DNA of 64,000 bases from Nonomuraea polychroma (GTDB taxonomy: Bacteria > Actinomycetota > Actinomycetes > Streptosporangiales > Streptosporangiaceae). Below, piece after piece: positions 26,282 through 34,073 of the stretch (position 1 is the stretch's first letter; each line of letters starts with the position of its first letter). The stretch covers positions 248,001 to 312,000 of the forward strand of contig NZ_SAUN01000001.1 of NCBI RefSeq assembly GCF_004011505.1, written 5' to 3'. The position numbers were made by a program, and so were the translations under genes. A model generated the notes under the pieces. The model was not told the DNA's origin. It saw only the letters and a list, made by a program, of their open reading frames with translations, and searched no databases.

Positions 26282-27127
26282 TCAGCCAGGGTGGACGCGG
26301 GCCAGCTTGTCCGGGTTCAGCACGCCGTAGATGTCCTTGATCCGGCCGTCGACGATGTCGATCATGACGAGCTGGTGGGTGCCCGCGACCCGCGTCCAGA
26401 TCGCCGGCCGGCCGTTGACGTCCAGCAGGCGCGCGTCGGAGAAGTCGTAGCGCGCCAGCAGCCCGCCCAGGAACGCCAGCACCTTGCGCTTGCCGATGAT
26501 CGGCCGCAGTGCCGCCCTGACCTTGCCGCCGCCGTCGTTCCAGGCCTCGACGTCGTCGTGGAACAAGTCGGTGAGCGCGCCCAGGTCGCCGCCCGCCGCC
26601 GCGTCCATGAACTTCATCAGCAGCTTGGCGTGGTCCTCCGACGACGGCCGGAACCTGTCGCGCCCCTCCGTCACCCGCACGGAGGCCCGGTGGTGCATCT
26701 GCCTGGCGTTGGCCACCGACGAGCCGACGATGTCCGCGATCTCGTCGTACGGCAGCCCGAACGCCTCCCGCAACACGAACACCGCCCGCTCCGGCGGCGA
26801 GAGCCGCTCCATCATGTGCAGCGTCGCGTACGAGACGGTGTCACGCAGCTCGGCCGTGTCCAGCGGCCCCGCCTCCGACGTCATCACCGGCTCGGGCAAC
26901 CAGGGCCCGGTGTAGGCCTCCCGCGTCACCCTGGCCGAGCGCAACTGGTCGATCGCCAGCCGCGAGACCACCGTCACCAGGAAGGCCCGCGGCTCCCTGA
27001 TCTCGCTTCGGTCGGTGCCCTGCCAGCGCAGCCACGCCTCCTGCACGACGTCTTCGGCGTCCCACATGCTGCCGAGCAGGCGATAGGCGAGCCCCAGCAA
27101 CATCGGGCGGTACTCCTCGAAGTCCAC
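26282..27127 (-). CDS. sigJ: ECF41-type RNA polymerase sigma factor (SigJ-like) with SnoaL-like C-terminal domain
   Basis: This extracytoplasmic-function sigma factor (281 aa) has region 2 (LLGLAYRLLGSMWDAEDVVQE) and region 4 (LSPPERAVFVLREAFGLPY, EIADIVGSS) followed by an NTF2/SnoaL-like domain. Both ECF41 hallmarks are present: WLPEP in the linker and DGGGKV in the C-terminal extension, which regulates activity in place of a separate anti-sigma factor. The GTG at 27127 is preferred since residues upstream show no family similarity, but its ribosome site is weak and an in-frame ATG exists at 27226. The downstream SDR is the likely partner gene. Confidence 0.9.
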   Translation of the reverse strand: MDFEEYRPMLLGLAYRLLGSMWDAEDVVQEAWLRWQGTDRSEIREPRAFLVTVVSRLAIDQLRSARVTREAYTGPWLPEPVMTSEAGPLDTAELRDTVSYATLHMMERLSPPERAVFVLREAFGLPYDEIADIVGSSVANARQMHHRASVRVTEGRDRFRPSSEDHAKLLMKFMDAAAGGDLGALTDLFHDDVEAWNDGGGKVRAALRPIIGKRKVLAFLGGLLARYDFSDARLLDVNGRPAIWTRVAGTHQLVMIDIVDGRIKDIYGVLNPDKLARVHPG

Positions 27128-27240
27128 GACAAAATCATGCCGTCTCGCCGAAGAACGAAGCCTGCCGGGGCCGGGAACGGCGGCCCGGATGTGACGGCTC
27201 ACGGGTAGAAATGCCGCGTCAACCATGATGAGCTGGGCCA

Positions 27241-27915
27241 GTGGCGAGAAATCTGATCCTGTCAGGAGGCCTTTTCCACGACTTCGCCGCCACGTCGGCC
27301 GCCCTCGCGGAGGTGCTCGCCGAGGTGGGGGTCGAGTCCGAGATCACCGAGGACATCGCGGGCGCGCTCAGCGAGCCGTCGGAGGTCCAGCTCATCACCG
27401 TCAACGCGCTGCGCTGGCAGATGGGTCAGGACCGGTTCGCCGACCTGCGTGCCGAGTGGAGCTTCGGCTTGCCGGCCGAGGCCCGCACGACGATCCTCGA
27501 CCACCTGGACCGGGGTGGCGGGCTGCTGTGCATGCACGCGGCGTCGATCTGCTTCGACGACTGGCAGGGCTGGTCGCGGGTGCTGGGCGGCTGCTGGACG
27601 TGGCCCAAGTCCCACCATCCGCCGCTGGGGTGGACAAGCGTGCGCGTGCACGGCAAGCACCCGGTGGTGGACGGCCTGCGGGACTTCGACGTGGTGGACG
27701 AGGTCTACAGTGACCTCGACATCCTGCCGGACGTCGAGCCGCTGGCCTCGTCCAACGGCCAGCCGCTGATCTGGGCGCGGCCGGTGCGGCGGGGCCGGGT
27801 GTTCTATGACGCGCTCGGCCACGACACCAGGTCGTACGACAACGAGGTCCACAGGACGATGCTCCAGCGGGCCGCGCTCTGGCTGCTGAAGCGGCCGGTC
27901 ACCATCAGGGAGTAG
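27241..27915 (+). CDS. ThuA-like (class I glutamine amidotransferase-fold) domain protein
   Basis: This 224-residue protein belongs to the ThuA family (trehalose utilisation/sugar-related, flavodoxin-like fold). It shows ILSGGLFHDF at the N-terminus, DRGGGLLCMHAAS where glutamine amidotransferases have the nucleophile elbow, HPPLGWTSVRVHGKHPVV, and GRVFYDALGHDTRSYDN. Biochemistry of the family is poorly defined. It starts with GTG at 27241, divergent from the sigma factor. Its 3' end overlaps the convergent PPOX gene by 11 bp. Confidence 0.85.
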   Translation: MARNLILSGGLFHDFAATSAALAEVLAEVGVESEITEDIAGALSEPSEVQLITVNALRWQMGQDRFADLRAEWSFGLPAEARTTILDHLDRGGGLLCMHAASICFDDWQGWSRVLGGCWTWPKSHHPPLGWTSVRVHGKHPVVDGLRDFDVVDEVYSDLDILPDVEPLASSNGQPLIWARPVRRGRVFYDALGHDTRSYDNEVHRTMLQRAALWLLKRPVTIRE

Positions 27916-28306
27916 CCGACCACCCGGTCCAGCGGGTCACGGTCACGACGATCACCGGTCCTGCGGGGCGGCGCTCGCGATACTGGGGGTATTTGCTCGC
28001 CAGCGCGTCGAGTGCCGCCTCGCGCTCCGTCCCGCCTTCGACCACGCGGGCCAGGCCGTCGGCCCGCACCCACCAGAGCTGCGCCCAATCGTCCTCGTAG
28101 TGATCGGCCAGCAGGCTGACCTGGGGATCTTCCCGGATGTTGCGGAGCCTGCGGAGATTCGCGGTGGTCTTGGGCTTGTGATCGATCGCGAACACCACCG
28201 TCTCGGCGACCACGGCGAACACGACCGGCACCAGGTGCGGCGCCCCGCCGCGGCCCACCGTGCCGAGCCGCGCCACGCGCGCCCTGGCGAACCTCGCGCG
28301 GGCCAT
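27905..28306 (-). CDS. PPOX-class F420-dependent oxidoreductase (Rv0121c/TIGR03668-like)
   Basis: This 133-residue split-barrel flavin/deazaflavin protein has ARVARLGTVGRGGAPHLVPVVFAV and then FAIDHKPKTTANLRRLRNI, a pattern typical of small F420-binding PPOX-fold proteins. It is probably a dimeric F420H2-dependent reductase of unknown substrate. The ATG at 28306 is proposed; a GTG at 28318 adds four residues. The gene is divergent from a toroid-fold gene, and the shared promoter holds a 14-bp tandem repeat array. Confidence 0.82.
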   Translation of the reverse strand: MARARFARARVARLGTVGRGGAPHLVPVVFAVVAETVVFAIDHKPKTTANLRRLRNIREDPQVSLLADHYEDDWAQLWWVRADGLARVVEGGTEREAALDALASKYPQYRERRPAGPVIVVTVTRWTGWSATP

Positions 28307-28328
28307 GCCGTCGTCCACGGTCCCAGTA

Positions 28329-28405
28329 TGTCCGGCCCACCGTGTCCGGCCCACCGTGTCCGGCCCACCGTGTCCGGCCCACCGTGTCCGGCCCACCGTG
28401 TCCGG
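28329..28405. repeat. tandem 14-bp repeat array (5.5 copies) in a divergent promoter
   Basis: Five exact copies of TGTCCGGCCCACCG run from 28329 to 28398, followed by the partial copy TGTCCGG. The array is flanked by a near inverted repeat, GTATGTCCGG (28326-28335) and CCGGAACATAC (28402-28412). It separates the PPOX gene (start 28306) from the toroid gene (start 28441). Copies have no spacers, so it is not CRISPR. Confidence 0.9.
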
Positions 28406-28440
28406 AACATACAAGACTGCACCTCCGCGCCACGGGCACG

Positions 28441-29337
28441 ATGGCGAACATGAACGTCAACCTTGCCGCGATCCCCGGCTTCCTGGCCACCCATGCCCGC
28501 GTGCTCGACCGCCGCCGCTACGACCTGCTCATGGGCGACGGCGACGCGCACGGCGTGCTGGCGGCCCTGGAGGCCTACCGCAACCCCGACGGCGGATACG
28601 GCTGGGGCCTGGAACCCGACCTGCGCTCCCCGGAGAGCCAGCCAGGCGCGGCCCTGCACGCCTTCGAGGTGTTCGAGGACGTCGCGCCGGAGACCTCCCC
28701 GCGGGCCGCGGAGCTGTGCGGCTATCTGGACGCGATCTCGCTGCCTGACGGCGGCCTGCCGTTCGGCCTGCCGGTCACCGTGTCCCACGGCACCGCCCCC
28801 TGGTGGGCAAGCGCTGACGGGACCACTTCGTCGCTGCAGATCACCGCCGTGTCCGCGGCCGCCGCCCACCGCGTCGCCGCCCACGATCCGGCCGTCGCCG
28901 CGCACCCCTGGCTGGAGAAGGCCACCCGCTACTGCCTCGACGCCATCCAGGCACTGGAGGAGCGGCCGCACGCGTACGTCTTGTCGTTCGCGGTGCTGTT
29001 CCTCGACGCCGTTTACGACACCCACCCCCGGGCCGCCGACCTGCTCAAGCGGCTCGGCGCCTACATCCCGGAGGACGGGCGGGTGCCGGTCGAGGGCGGC
29101 ACCGCGAACGAGGCGCTGCGGCCCCTGGACTTCGCCCCGCACCCCGGCCGGCCGGTCCGTGACCTGTTCCAACCCGAGGTGATCGCCGCCGACCTCATGA
29201 GGCTGACCGACGGACAGCAGGACGACGGCGGGTGGACCGTGGACTACGCGCGGATCTCGCCTGCCGGCTCGCTCGACTGGCGTGGCGCGATCACCGTGCA
29301 CGCCGTCCAAATCCTGCGCGCGAACGGCGTCATCTGA
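28441..29337 (+). CDS. alpha/alpha-toroid (prenyltransferase/terpene-cyclase-like) hypothetical protein
   Basis: This 298-residue protein has repeats of the squalene-cyclase/prenyltransferase toroid type: NPDGGYGWGLEPDLRSPESQ, then LPDGGLPFGLP, and near the end QQDDGGWTVDYA, each a QW-like G-G-[FYW] motif. No DXDD or DDXXD acid motif of a working cyclase is clear, so a catalytic role is unproven. There is no signal peptide. The ATG at 28441 begins 36 bp after the tandem repeat array; the ribosome site is weak. Confidence 0.7.
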   Translation: MANMNVNLAAIPGFLATHARVLDRRRYDLLMGDGDAHGVLAALEAYRNPDGGYGWGLEPDLRSPESQPGAALHAFEVFEDVAPETSPRAAELCGYLDAISLPDGGLPFGLPVTVSHGTAPWWASADGTTSSLQITAVSAAAAHRVAAHDPAVAAHPWLEKATRYCLDAIQALEERPHAYVLSFAVLFLDAVYDTHPRAADLLKRLGAYIPEDGRVPVEGGTANEALRPLDFAPHPGRPVRDLFQPEVIAADLMRLTDGQQDDGGWTVDYARISPAGSLDWRGAITVHAVQILRANGVI

Positions 29338-29370
29338 GGCGGCGTCATGTGAGGCGGCGTCACTTGAGCC
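29326..29370. repeat. triplicated 15-bp repeat spanning convergent stop codons
   Basis: Three adjacent units, GGCGTCATCTGAGGC (29326), GGCGTCATGTGAGGC (29341) and GGCGTCACTTGAGCC (29356), overlap the stop of the toroid gene (TGA at 29335) and the stop of the MerR gene (29360-29362). The arrangement gives each strand repeated TGA codons. Confidence 0.75.
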
Positions 29371-29977
29371 GGCGGGCGGATTCCGACTCCTGGGCCATGC
29401 GGCGCAGCGCGTCGAACGCCTTGCCGTACAGGACGGAGCCCAGCACCATCGCCTCCACGGCGGCGTCCCGCGGCCCGTCGAACGGTACGGCGCCCATCTC
29501 GACCTCGGACACCAGCTTCTGCGCCGCCTCCACGTACGGTCCCAGGTTGATGGGCACGCCGAGCTGGCGCATCCTGACCAGGGCCTGGGCCAGCTCGTCC
29601 CGGGTCGGGGCGTCGGGGTGCACGGCCCAGCCCAGGTCCGTGATGAGGCGGTCCACCTGGGCGCGGGCCGCCTCCCAGTCCGCGCCCGGCTCCGGCTCGA
29701 CGGTGGGGCCGAGCGCGTAGTGCGCGGTGCCGAGCATCTCGTGCATGGGCAGCGACTCGTCGTCGACGGCGGCGATGATCCGCTTGATCGAGGCCACCGG
29801 GAGCTTGCCCACCTCCAGCAGCGCCCGGATCAGGCGGAGCCTGCGCAGATGCGAGTCGTCGTACTCGGCCCGGGTCGCGGCTATCTGCTCGCCCTGGTGC
29901 AGCAGGTTCTCCCGCAGGTAGTACTTGATCGTCGGGAGGGCCACACCGGACCGGGCGCTGAGTTCGGAGATGCGCAT
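29360..29977 (-). CDS. MerR family transcriptional regulator
   Basis: This 205-residue protein has a MerR winged helix at the N-terminus (MRISELSARSGVALPTIKYYLRE, HLRRLRLIRALLEVG) and an alpha-helical effector domain with no cysteine metal site, so it is not a metal sensor of the usual kind. A perfect 10-bp palindrome lies 9 bases upstream of its start and may be its operator. It is convergent with the toroid gene. The effector is unknown. Confidence 0.87.
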   Translation of the reverse strand: MRISELSARSGVALPTIKYYLRENLLHQGEQIAATRAEYDDSHLRRLRLIRALLEVGKLPVASIKRIIAAVDDESLPMHEMLGTAHYALGPTVEPEPGADWEAARAQVDRLITDLGWAVHPDAPTRDELAQALVRMRQLGVPINLGPYVEAAQKLVSEVEMGAVPFDGPRDAAVEAMVLGSVLYGKAFDALRRMAQESESARRLK

Positions 29978-29986
29978 TGCTAGATA

Positions 29987-29996
29987 ATAGCGCTAT
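29987..29996. promoter_or_regulatory. palindrome upstream of the MerR gene
   Basis: ATAGCGCTAT is perfectly palindromic and sits in GATAATAGCGCTATC, between the MerR start (29977) and the stop region of the LysR gene (29993). MerR proteins usually bind such sites within a promoter spacer. Confidence 0.4.
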
Positions 29997-30841
29997 CCAG
30001 AGCGCGCCAGATGACGGGCCGCGCTGACCAGCTCCGGCACGTCGGCCTGGCGATTCCAGAGGAAGACTACCTCCAGTGGAGGCACGTCCTCCTTGATCGG
30101 GACGAAGACCAGGGCCTCCGGCATCGGCGTGCCCTCGTGCACGCTGAGCGTGTAACCCGCCCCCCGCTCCACCATGGAGATCGCCAGGTCGTGCGTGGCC
30201 GCCGCCGGGCCGAGCCTGGGGTGGAGCCGGTGGCGTACGAAGCCCTCCAGGAAGCGGCGGGCGCCGGCCACCGCGTCGGACTCCGGCATGACCAGTGGCT
30301 CCATGGCCAGGTCCGCCAGCGACACCGCCTCGGAGGCCGCCAGCGGGTGGTCGCGGTGGACCAGCGCGCGTACGGGGAACCGGTGGATGAGCATCCTGGC
30401 CACGCCTCTGGGCAGCGAGCCCGGCGCATATCCCATTCCGGCCTGCAGGGAGCCGTCCACGATCGAGACGATCTGCTCGGCCGTGCCCATGGGGACCACC
30501 CGCAGGCGCACGCTCTGCAACTGGGAGAGCAGTCTGGCGACCACGTCGGCCAGCCCGTCCGCCACGCCCAGGCGCGAGGTGTCACCTTTGCTCCTGGCCG
30601 CGGCCACGGCCCGCTCGAAGGCGTCGACCGCGACGGTGGCCTGGGCCAGGAACGCCTCGCCCGCCTCGGTGAGCTGCACCCCGCTGGAGGAGCGGCTGAA
30701 CAGCTCCACCCCGATCTCTTTCTCCAGCGCCTTCAGCTGCTCGGACAGCGTGGGCTGGGCGATGTGCAGCGCGGCGGCGGCCCGGCGAAGGCTGCCGGCG
30801 CGTGCGATCGCCATCGCGTACCGGACGTAGCGTAGATCCAT
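29993..30841 (-). CDS. LysR family transcriptional regulator
   Basis: This 282-residue protein has the LysR helix-turn-helix (GSLRRAAAALHIAQPTLSEQLKALEKEIGVELFSR) and a periplasmic-binding-like effector domain of the CatM/BenM/NAC type (GYAPGSLPRGVARMLIHRFPVRALVHRDHPLA). Its start faces the Ltp-type thiolase start 129 bp away, so it may regulate that gene as well as itself. The aromatic- or acid-type inducer often seen for this group is only an inference. Confidence 0.88.
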   Translation of the reverse strand: MDLRYVRYAMAIARAGSLRRAAAALHIAQPTLSEQLKALEKEIGVELFSRSSSGVQLTEAGEAFLAQATVAVDAFERAVAAARSKGDTSRLGVADGLADVVARLLSQLQSVRLRVVPMGTAEQIVSIVDGSLQAGMGYAPGSLPRGVARMLIHRFPVRALVHRDHPLAASEAVSLADLAMEPLVMPESDAVAGARRFLEGFVRHRLHPRLGPAAATHDLAISMVERGAGYTLSVHEGTPMPEALVFVPIKEDVPPLEVVFLWNRQADVPELVSAARHLARSG

Positions 30842-30947
30842 CGCTCACCTCGGGGTGATGATGATGAGCTATCGGTAGATCGCACCTCCGTATTACAAGA
30901 CGAGACAGTTTCCGTGAAGACACACTGTCACCCTGGCCAGTAAACCT

Positions 30948-30961
30948 AACAAGCGCTTGGC
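30948..30961. promoter_or_regulatory. KstR2-like operator upstream of the Ltp-type thiolase
   Basis: AACAAGCGCTTGGC matches AnCAAGnnCTTGnT with one mismatch (last base). It lies 9 bases before the GTG at 30971. An outer inverted repeat, CTAAC (30946-30950) and GTTAG (30965-30969), partly surrounds it. Confidence 0.78.
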
Positions 30962-30970
30962 TATGTTAGC

Positions 30971-32053
30971 GTGTCGGGCATGCAGCCCTTCGCCGGCCGG
31001 GCGGCCGTGGCCGGGATCGGGATGACGCCGCTGAGCAGGCAGTCCGGACGCACGGAGCTGGAGCTCGCGGTCGAGGCGTGCCGAGCGGCCTGCGCCGACG
31101 CGGGCATCGGCCCGCGCGACGTGGACGCGATGCTCAGCTATCACATGAACGACTCCGCGCCCGTCGTGCAGGTCGCCAGGGCCCTGGGGATCGAGCGGCT
31201 CGGCTGGCACAACGACATCGCCGGAGGCGGCACGCAGGCGGCGTCCATCCTGGGCGACGCGGCGATGCTCGTGCACGCGGGCTTGGCCCGAAATATCTTG
31301 ATATTTCGCGCGCTCAACGGCCGCTCGGGCAAGCGGATGAACACCGTCTCCACCGGCCCCCAGGAACGCTTCACGTACGGCCTGGCAGGCCCGATCCCGC
31401 TGTTCGCCCTGGCCGCGACCCGCTACCTGCACGACACGGGGCTGACCGAAGAACACCTGCACGCCGTCGTGGCCCAGTCCAGGGACAACGCCAAAACCAA
31501 CCCGCGGGCGCTGCGCCGCGAGCCGCTGGAGCTCGCCGACTACCTCGCCAGGCCGTACGTGTGCACCCCGCTGCGCACCGCCGACTGCTGCCAGGAGACC
31601 GACGGGGCGTGCGCGCTTCTCGTCAGCGGCGTGCTCGACGGGCCGCGCATCCAGGCGGTGGTCCGCGGCGGAGGTCCGGGCTGCTCCTCCATGGATCGCT
31701 CGCCCGACGTGAGCGCGATCTTCTCGGCGTACGTGGCGCCCATGCTCTGGGAGGCGTCCGGCATGCGGCCGTCCGACGTGGACGTGGCGTTGCCGTATGA
31801 CGCGTATTCATGGCTGGTGCCCCGGCAGCTGGAGGACTTCGGGCTGGTCGAGCGCGCGGACCTGGGGGCGTACCTGCTGGAGCGACGGCACGCGTGGGTC
31901 AACCCGCACGGCGGCCTGCTCTCGGAAGGCTACGTACACGGCCTGAACAACGTGGCCCAGGGCGTGCGGGAGCTGCGGGCGGGGGAGCGTGAGGTGGCCC
32001 TGGTGACCGGGTTCGGCGGCAGCTACGGCAGCGCGGCCCTGCTCACGCGGTGA
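30971..32053 (+). CDS. thiolase-fold lipid-transfer protein (Ltp/SCPx-like; possible acyl-CoA aldolase or thiolase)
   Basis: This 360-residue thiolase superfamily member is of the Ltp type (GRAAVAGIGMTPLSRQSG, ELELAVEACRAACADAGI, ..DAMLSYH, and C-terminal GFGGSYGSAAL). Such proteins act as thiolases or, together with a DUF35 partner, as retro-aldolases that cut steroid side chains. No DUF35 gene is adjacent; one under a similar operator lies at 4370. The KstR2-like site just upstream suggests co-regulation. The start may be GTG 30971 or ATG 30980; with no ribosome site, a leaderless mRNA is likely. Confidence 0.85.
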   Translation: MSGMQPFAGRAAVAGIGMTPLSRQSGRTELELAVEACRAACADAGIGPRDVDAMLSYHMNDSAPVVQVARALGIERLGWHNDIAGGGTQAASILGDAAMLVHAGLARNILIFRALNGRSGKRMNTVSTGPQERFTYGLAGPIPLFALAATRYLHDTGLTEEHLHAVVAQSRDNAKTNPRALRREPLELADYLARPYVCTPLRTADCCQETDGACALLVSGVLDGPRIQAVVRGGGPGCSSMDRSPDVSAIFSAYVAPMLWEASGMRPSDVDVALPYDAYSWLVPRQLEDFGLVERADLGAYLLERRHAWVNPHGGLLSEGYVHGLNNVAQGVRELRAGEREVALVTGFGGSYGSAALLTR

Positions 32054-32057
32054 GAGA

Positions 32058-33143
32058 TCACGCCGGTTCCGTCGCCGGCGGGCCCAATGAATCAGATCGG
32101 GCCGGTTCGTGAGCGGCGGGCGCGACGAAGCGGTGATGGGTGCGGGCCGCCTCCTCGGGGCGCAGCAGCGGGGCCGCCGCGAGCCAGGCCGCCGCTCCCG
32201 CCGTGTCGCCCGCGATCGCGACCGTCTCGCCCGCCAGCAACTCCGTCACTGACCGCCGCACCTGCGCGCTCTCCGTCAGCACGCTTCCGGCCAGCACGAT
32301 GGGCAGGCCGGGCTCGTGCACGTCGGCGGCGGTCCGCGCCAGGCGCGAAGCGGCCTCGGCGACGATGGCCGAGGCCGCCGGGTCGCCGGCCTCGGCGGCC
32401 AGGCTGACGAGGGGCGCGAGCTCGGCCAGCGCGAGCGGCGGCGCCGCGTGCACCGCCGCGGCGAGTTCCTCGACCGCATCCTCGCCCGCCCCTCGCGGCA
32501 ACAGGTGACGGACGACGAGCGCCACGAGCGTGCCGTGCCCAGAGTGGGCAGCCTGGACGGTGGGGCGGGTGGCAGGGCTTAGGACCCGGATGGCGGTGCG
32601 GGTGGCAGGGCTCTGGGCCCGGACGGTGGGGCGGGTGGCAGGGCTCAGGGCCCGGATGGCGGTGCGGGCGGCGGCGTGGCCCAGCCAGAAGGCCGAGCCC
32701 TCGTCCCCGAGCAGCCAGCCGTACCCGTCAGAGGTCGCCGTCCGCTCATGGTTGGTAATTTTTGCCGCGATCGCTCCCGTCCCCGAGATCAGCACGGTGC
32801 CCGACGGCGCGGCCGTGCCGGCGGCGAAGGCGGTGACGACGTCACCCACCACCCGCACCGGCGGGCCGTCGGGAAGGAGCCGGCGAAAGACCTGCTCGGC
32901 CAGCGCCCGGCAGCGGCCCGGATGCCCCGCGAGCCCGACCACAACGCTTTCGACCTGCGCTAGGAGAGTCGCCGGTGCGGCCGCTTCGACGGCGGCGGTG
33001 AGGTTGGCGCCGGCACGCTCCATGCCGAGAGTCACCGGATTGGCCCCGGACGCCCGCCCGCTCCCCACCGGCTCCCCGTCCACGGTGAAGAGCGCGGCTC
33101 GAGAGGACGTGCCGCCGGCGTCAATCCCCAGAACGAGATGCAT
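32058..33143 (-). CDS. N-acetylglucosamine kinase-like protein (BadF/BadG/BcrA ATPase family), copy 1
   Basis: This 361-residue ASKHA-fold kinase has GIDAGGTSSRAALF (phosphate 1), a glycine-rich LISGTGAIAAK (phosphate 2), GYGWLLGDEGSAFWLG and VLAGSVL (adenosine). It would phosphorylate imported GlcNAc to GlcNAc-6-P. Residues about 158-196 are a tandem insertion made of repeated SPATR segments, encoded by 33-bp DNA repeats and absent from the paralogue at 39351. It is divergent from an RpiR regulator across 60 bp. Confidence 0.87.
   Translation of the reverse strand: MHLVLGIDAGGTSSRAALFTVDGEPVGSGRASGANPVTLGMERAGANLTAAVEAAAPATLLAQVESVVVGLAGHPGRCRALAEQVFRRLLPDGPPVRVVGDVVTAFAAGTAAPSGTVLISGTGAIAAKITNHERTATSDGYGWLLGDEGSAFWLGHAAARTAIRALSPATRPTVRAQSPATRTAIRVLSPATRPTVQAAHSGHGTLVALVVRHLLPRGAGEDAVEELAAAVHAAPPLALAELAPLVSLAAEAGDPAASAIVAEAASRLARTAADVHEPGLPIVLAGSVLTESAQVRRSVTELLAGETVAIAGDTAGAAAWLAAAPLLRPEEAARTHHRFVAPAAHEPARSDSLGPPATEPA
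32554..32669. repeat. in-frame 33-bp tandem repeat inside the kinase gene
   Basis: Three full 33-bp units begin at 32554, 32587 and 32620, with a 17-bp partial unit at 32653. Units 1 and 3 resemble each other more than unit 2, and unit 2 resembles the partial copy, which implies a 66-bp higher-order duplication. Each unit encodes 11 residues of the form SPATRxxxRxx. Confidence 0.8.
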
Positions 33144-33146
33144 GTC

Positions 33147-33201
33147 AAAAATTATTGCCCAATCGACTTGACGGCACTAGATCCTGAGCATAATTTCCGC
33201 C
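33147..33201. promoter_or_regulatory. divergent kinase/RpiR promoter with A/T-rich operator-like repeats (copy 1)
   Basis: An A/T-rich island in G/C-rich DNA holds AAAAATTATTGCCC (33147-33160) and ATAATTTCCGCC (33190-33201), which are imperfect inverted copies of each other. The second matches 11 of 12 bases of a site in the paralogous promoter at 40394-40405. Confidence 0.55.
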
Positions 33202-33203
33202 AT

Positions 33204-34073
33204 GTGGAACTCCTGAACCGCATCGAGGCCGAGCGGCACGACATGCCTGAGGCGCTGCGCAAAGTGGCCGATTCGATCCTGGCCGCTCCCGCGGAGGCGG
33301 CCCGCCTGACCATTGTCGACCTGGCCGAGCGGAGCAGGACGTCCACGGCGACCATCACCCGCTTCTGCCGCGCCCTCGGCTTCGCCGGGTACGCCGAGCT
33401 GCGTGTGGCCATCGCCACCGAGACCGGCCGCAAGGCGCAGCAGACCTGGCAGACCGACATCGGCCAGGAGATCCTCCCCGACGACAACCTCGACAAGGTG
33501 CTCGGCGTCGTGTCCGGCAATGACATCCGCCTGATCCAGGAGACCGCCGACCAGCTCGACCTGGCCGTGGTCGAGAAGGTGGCGCAGGCGGTGGCCAGGG
33601 CCGGGCGGGTGCTGTTGTTCGGGGTGTCGAGCAGCGCCGCCGTGGCCAGCGAGATGGAATACCGGCTGCAGCGGATGCGGGTGCCGACCTGGAGCAGGTC
33701 CGACGCCCACAGCGCGCTCACCGACGCGGCGCTGCTCGGCCAGGGCGACGTGGCGATCGGGATCTCGCACAGCGGCCGGACGCGCGAGGTCATCGAGGTG
33801 CTCGCGGAAGCGGGCAGCCACGGCGCGATCACCGTCGCGGTGACCTCTCAGCCGCGCTCGCCCCTGGCCGAGGTGGCGGAGCTCGTGCTGACCACGGCCA
33901 GCCGCGCGACGAGCTTCCGGTCGGAGGGGTTCGCCGCGATCCACTCGCAGCTGCTCGTGCTCGACGTCGTCTACGTGTCCGTCGCGCAACGCACGTACGA
34001 GCGCACCAAGCAGGCGTTTGACGTCACCGTCCGGGCAGTCGCCGGACACCGTCTCCCAGAAGGGGATTTATGA
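33204..34073 (+). CDS. MurR/RpiR family transcriptional regulator, copy 1
   Basis: This 289-residue RpiR-type regulator has an N-terminal helix-turn-helix (LTIVDLAERSRTSTATITRFC) and a SIS domain (VLLFGVSSSAAVASEM, SHSGRTREVIEVLAEA) that senses a phosphosugar. It shares long identical stretches with the regulator at 40435 (FCRALGF/FCRAFGF, GYAELRVA, ATETGR). The GTG at 33204 gives the family-like N-terminus; an upstream in-frame ATG at 33138 overlaps the kinase start. It overlaps the SIS gene by ATGA, and probably controls the kinase and the downstream uptake genes. Confidence 0.87.
   Translation: MELLNRIEAERHDMPEALRKVADSILAAPAEAARLTIVDLAERSRTSTATITRFCRALGFAGYAELRVAIATETGRKAQQTWQTDIGQEILPDDNLDKVLGVVSGNDIRLIQETADQLDLAVVEKVAQAVARAGRVLLFGVSSSAAVASEMEYRLQRMRVPTWSRSDAHSALTDAALLGQGDVAIGISHSGRTREVIEVLAEAGSHGAITVAVTSQPRSPLAEVAELVLTTASRATSFRSEGFAAIHSQLLVLDVVYVSVAQRTYERTKQAFDVTVRAVAGHRLPEGDL

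Noticed and set aside
28329..28405. CRISPR array
   Set aside because: The 14-bp units are contiguous with no spacers and there are no cas genes nearby.
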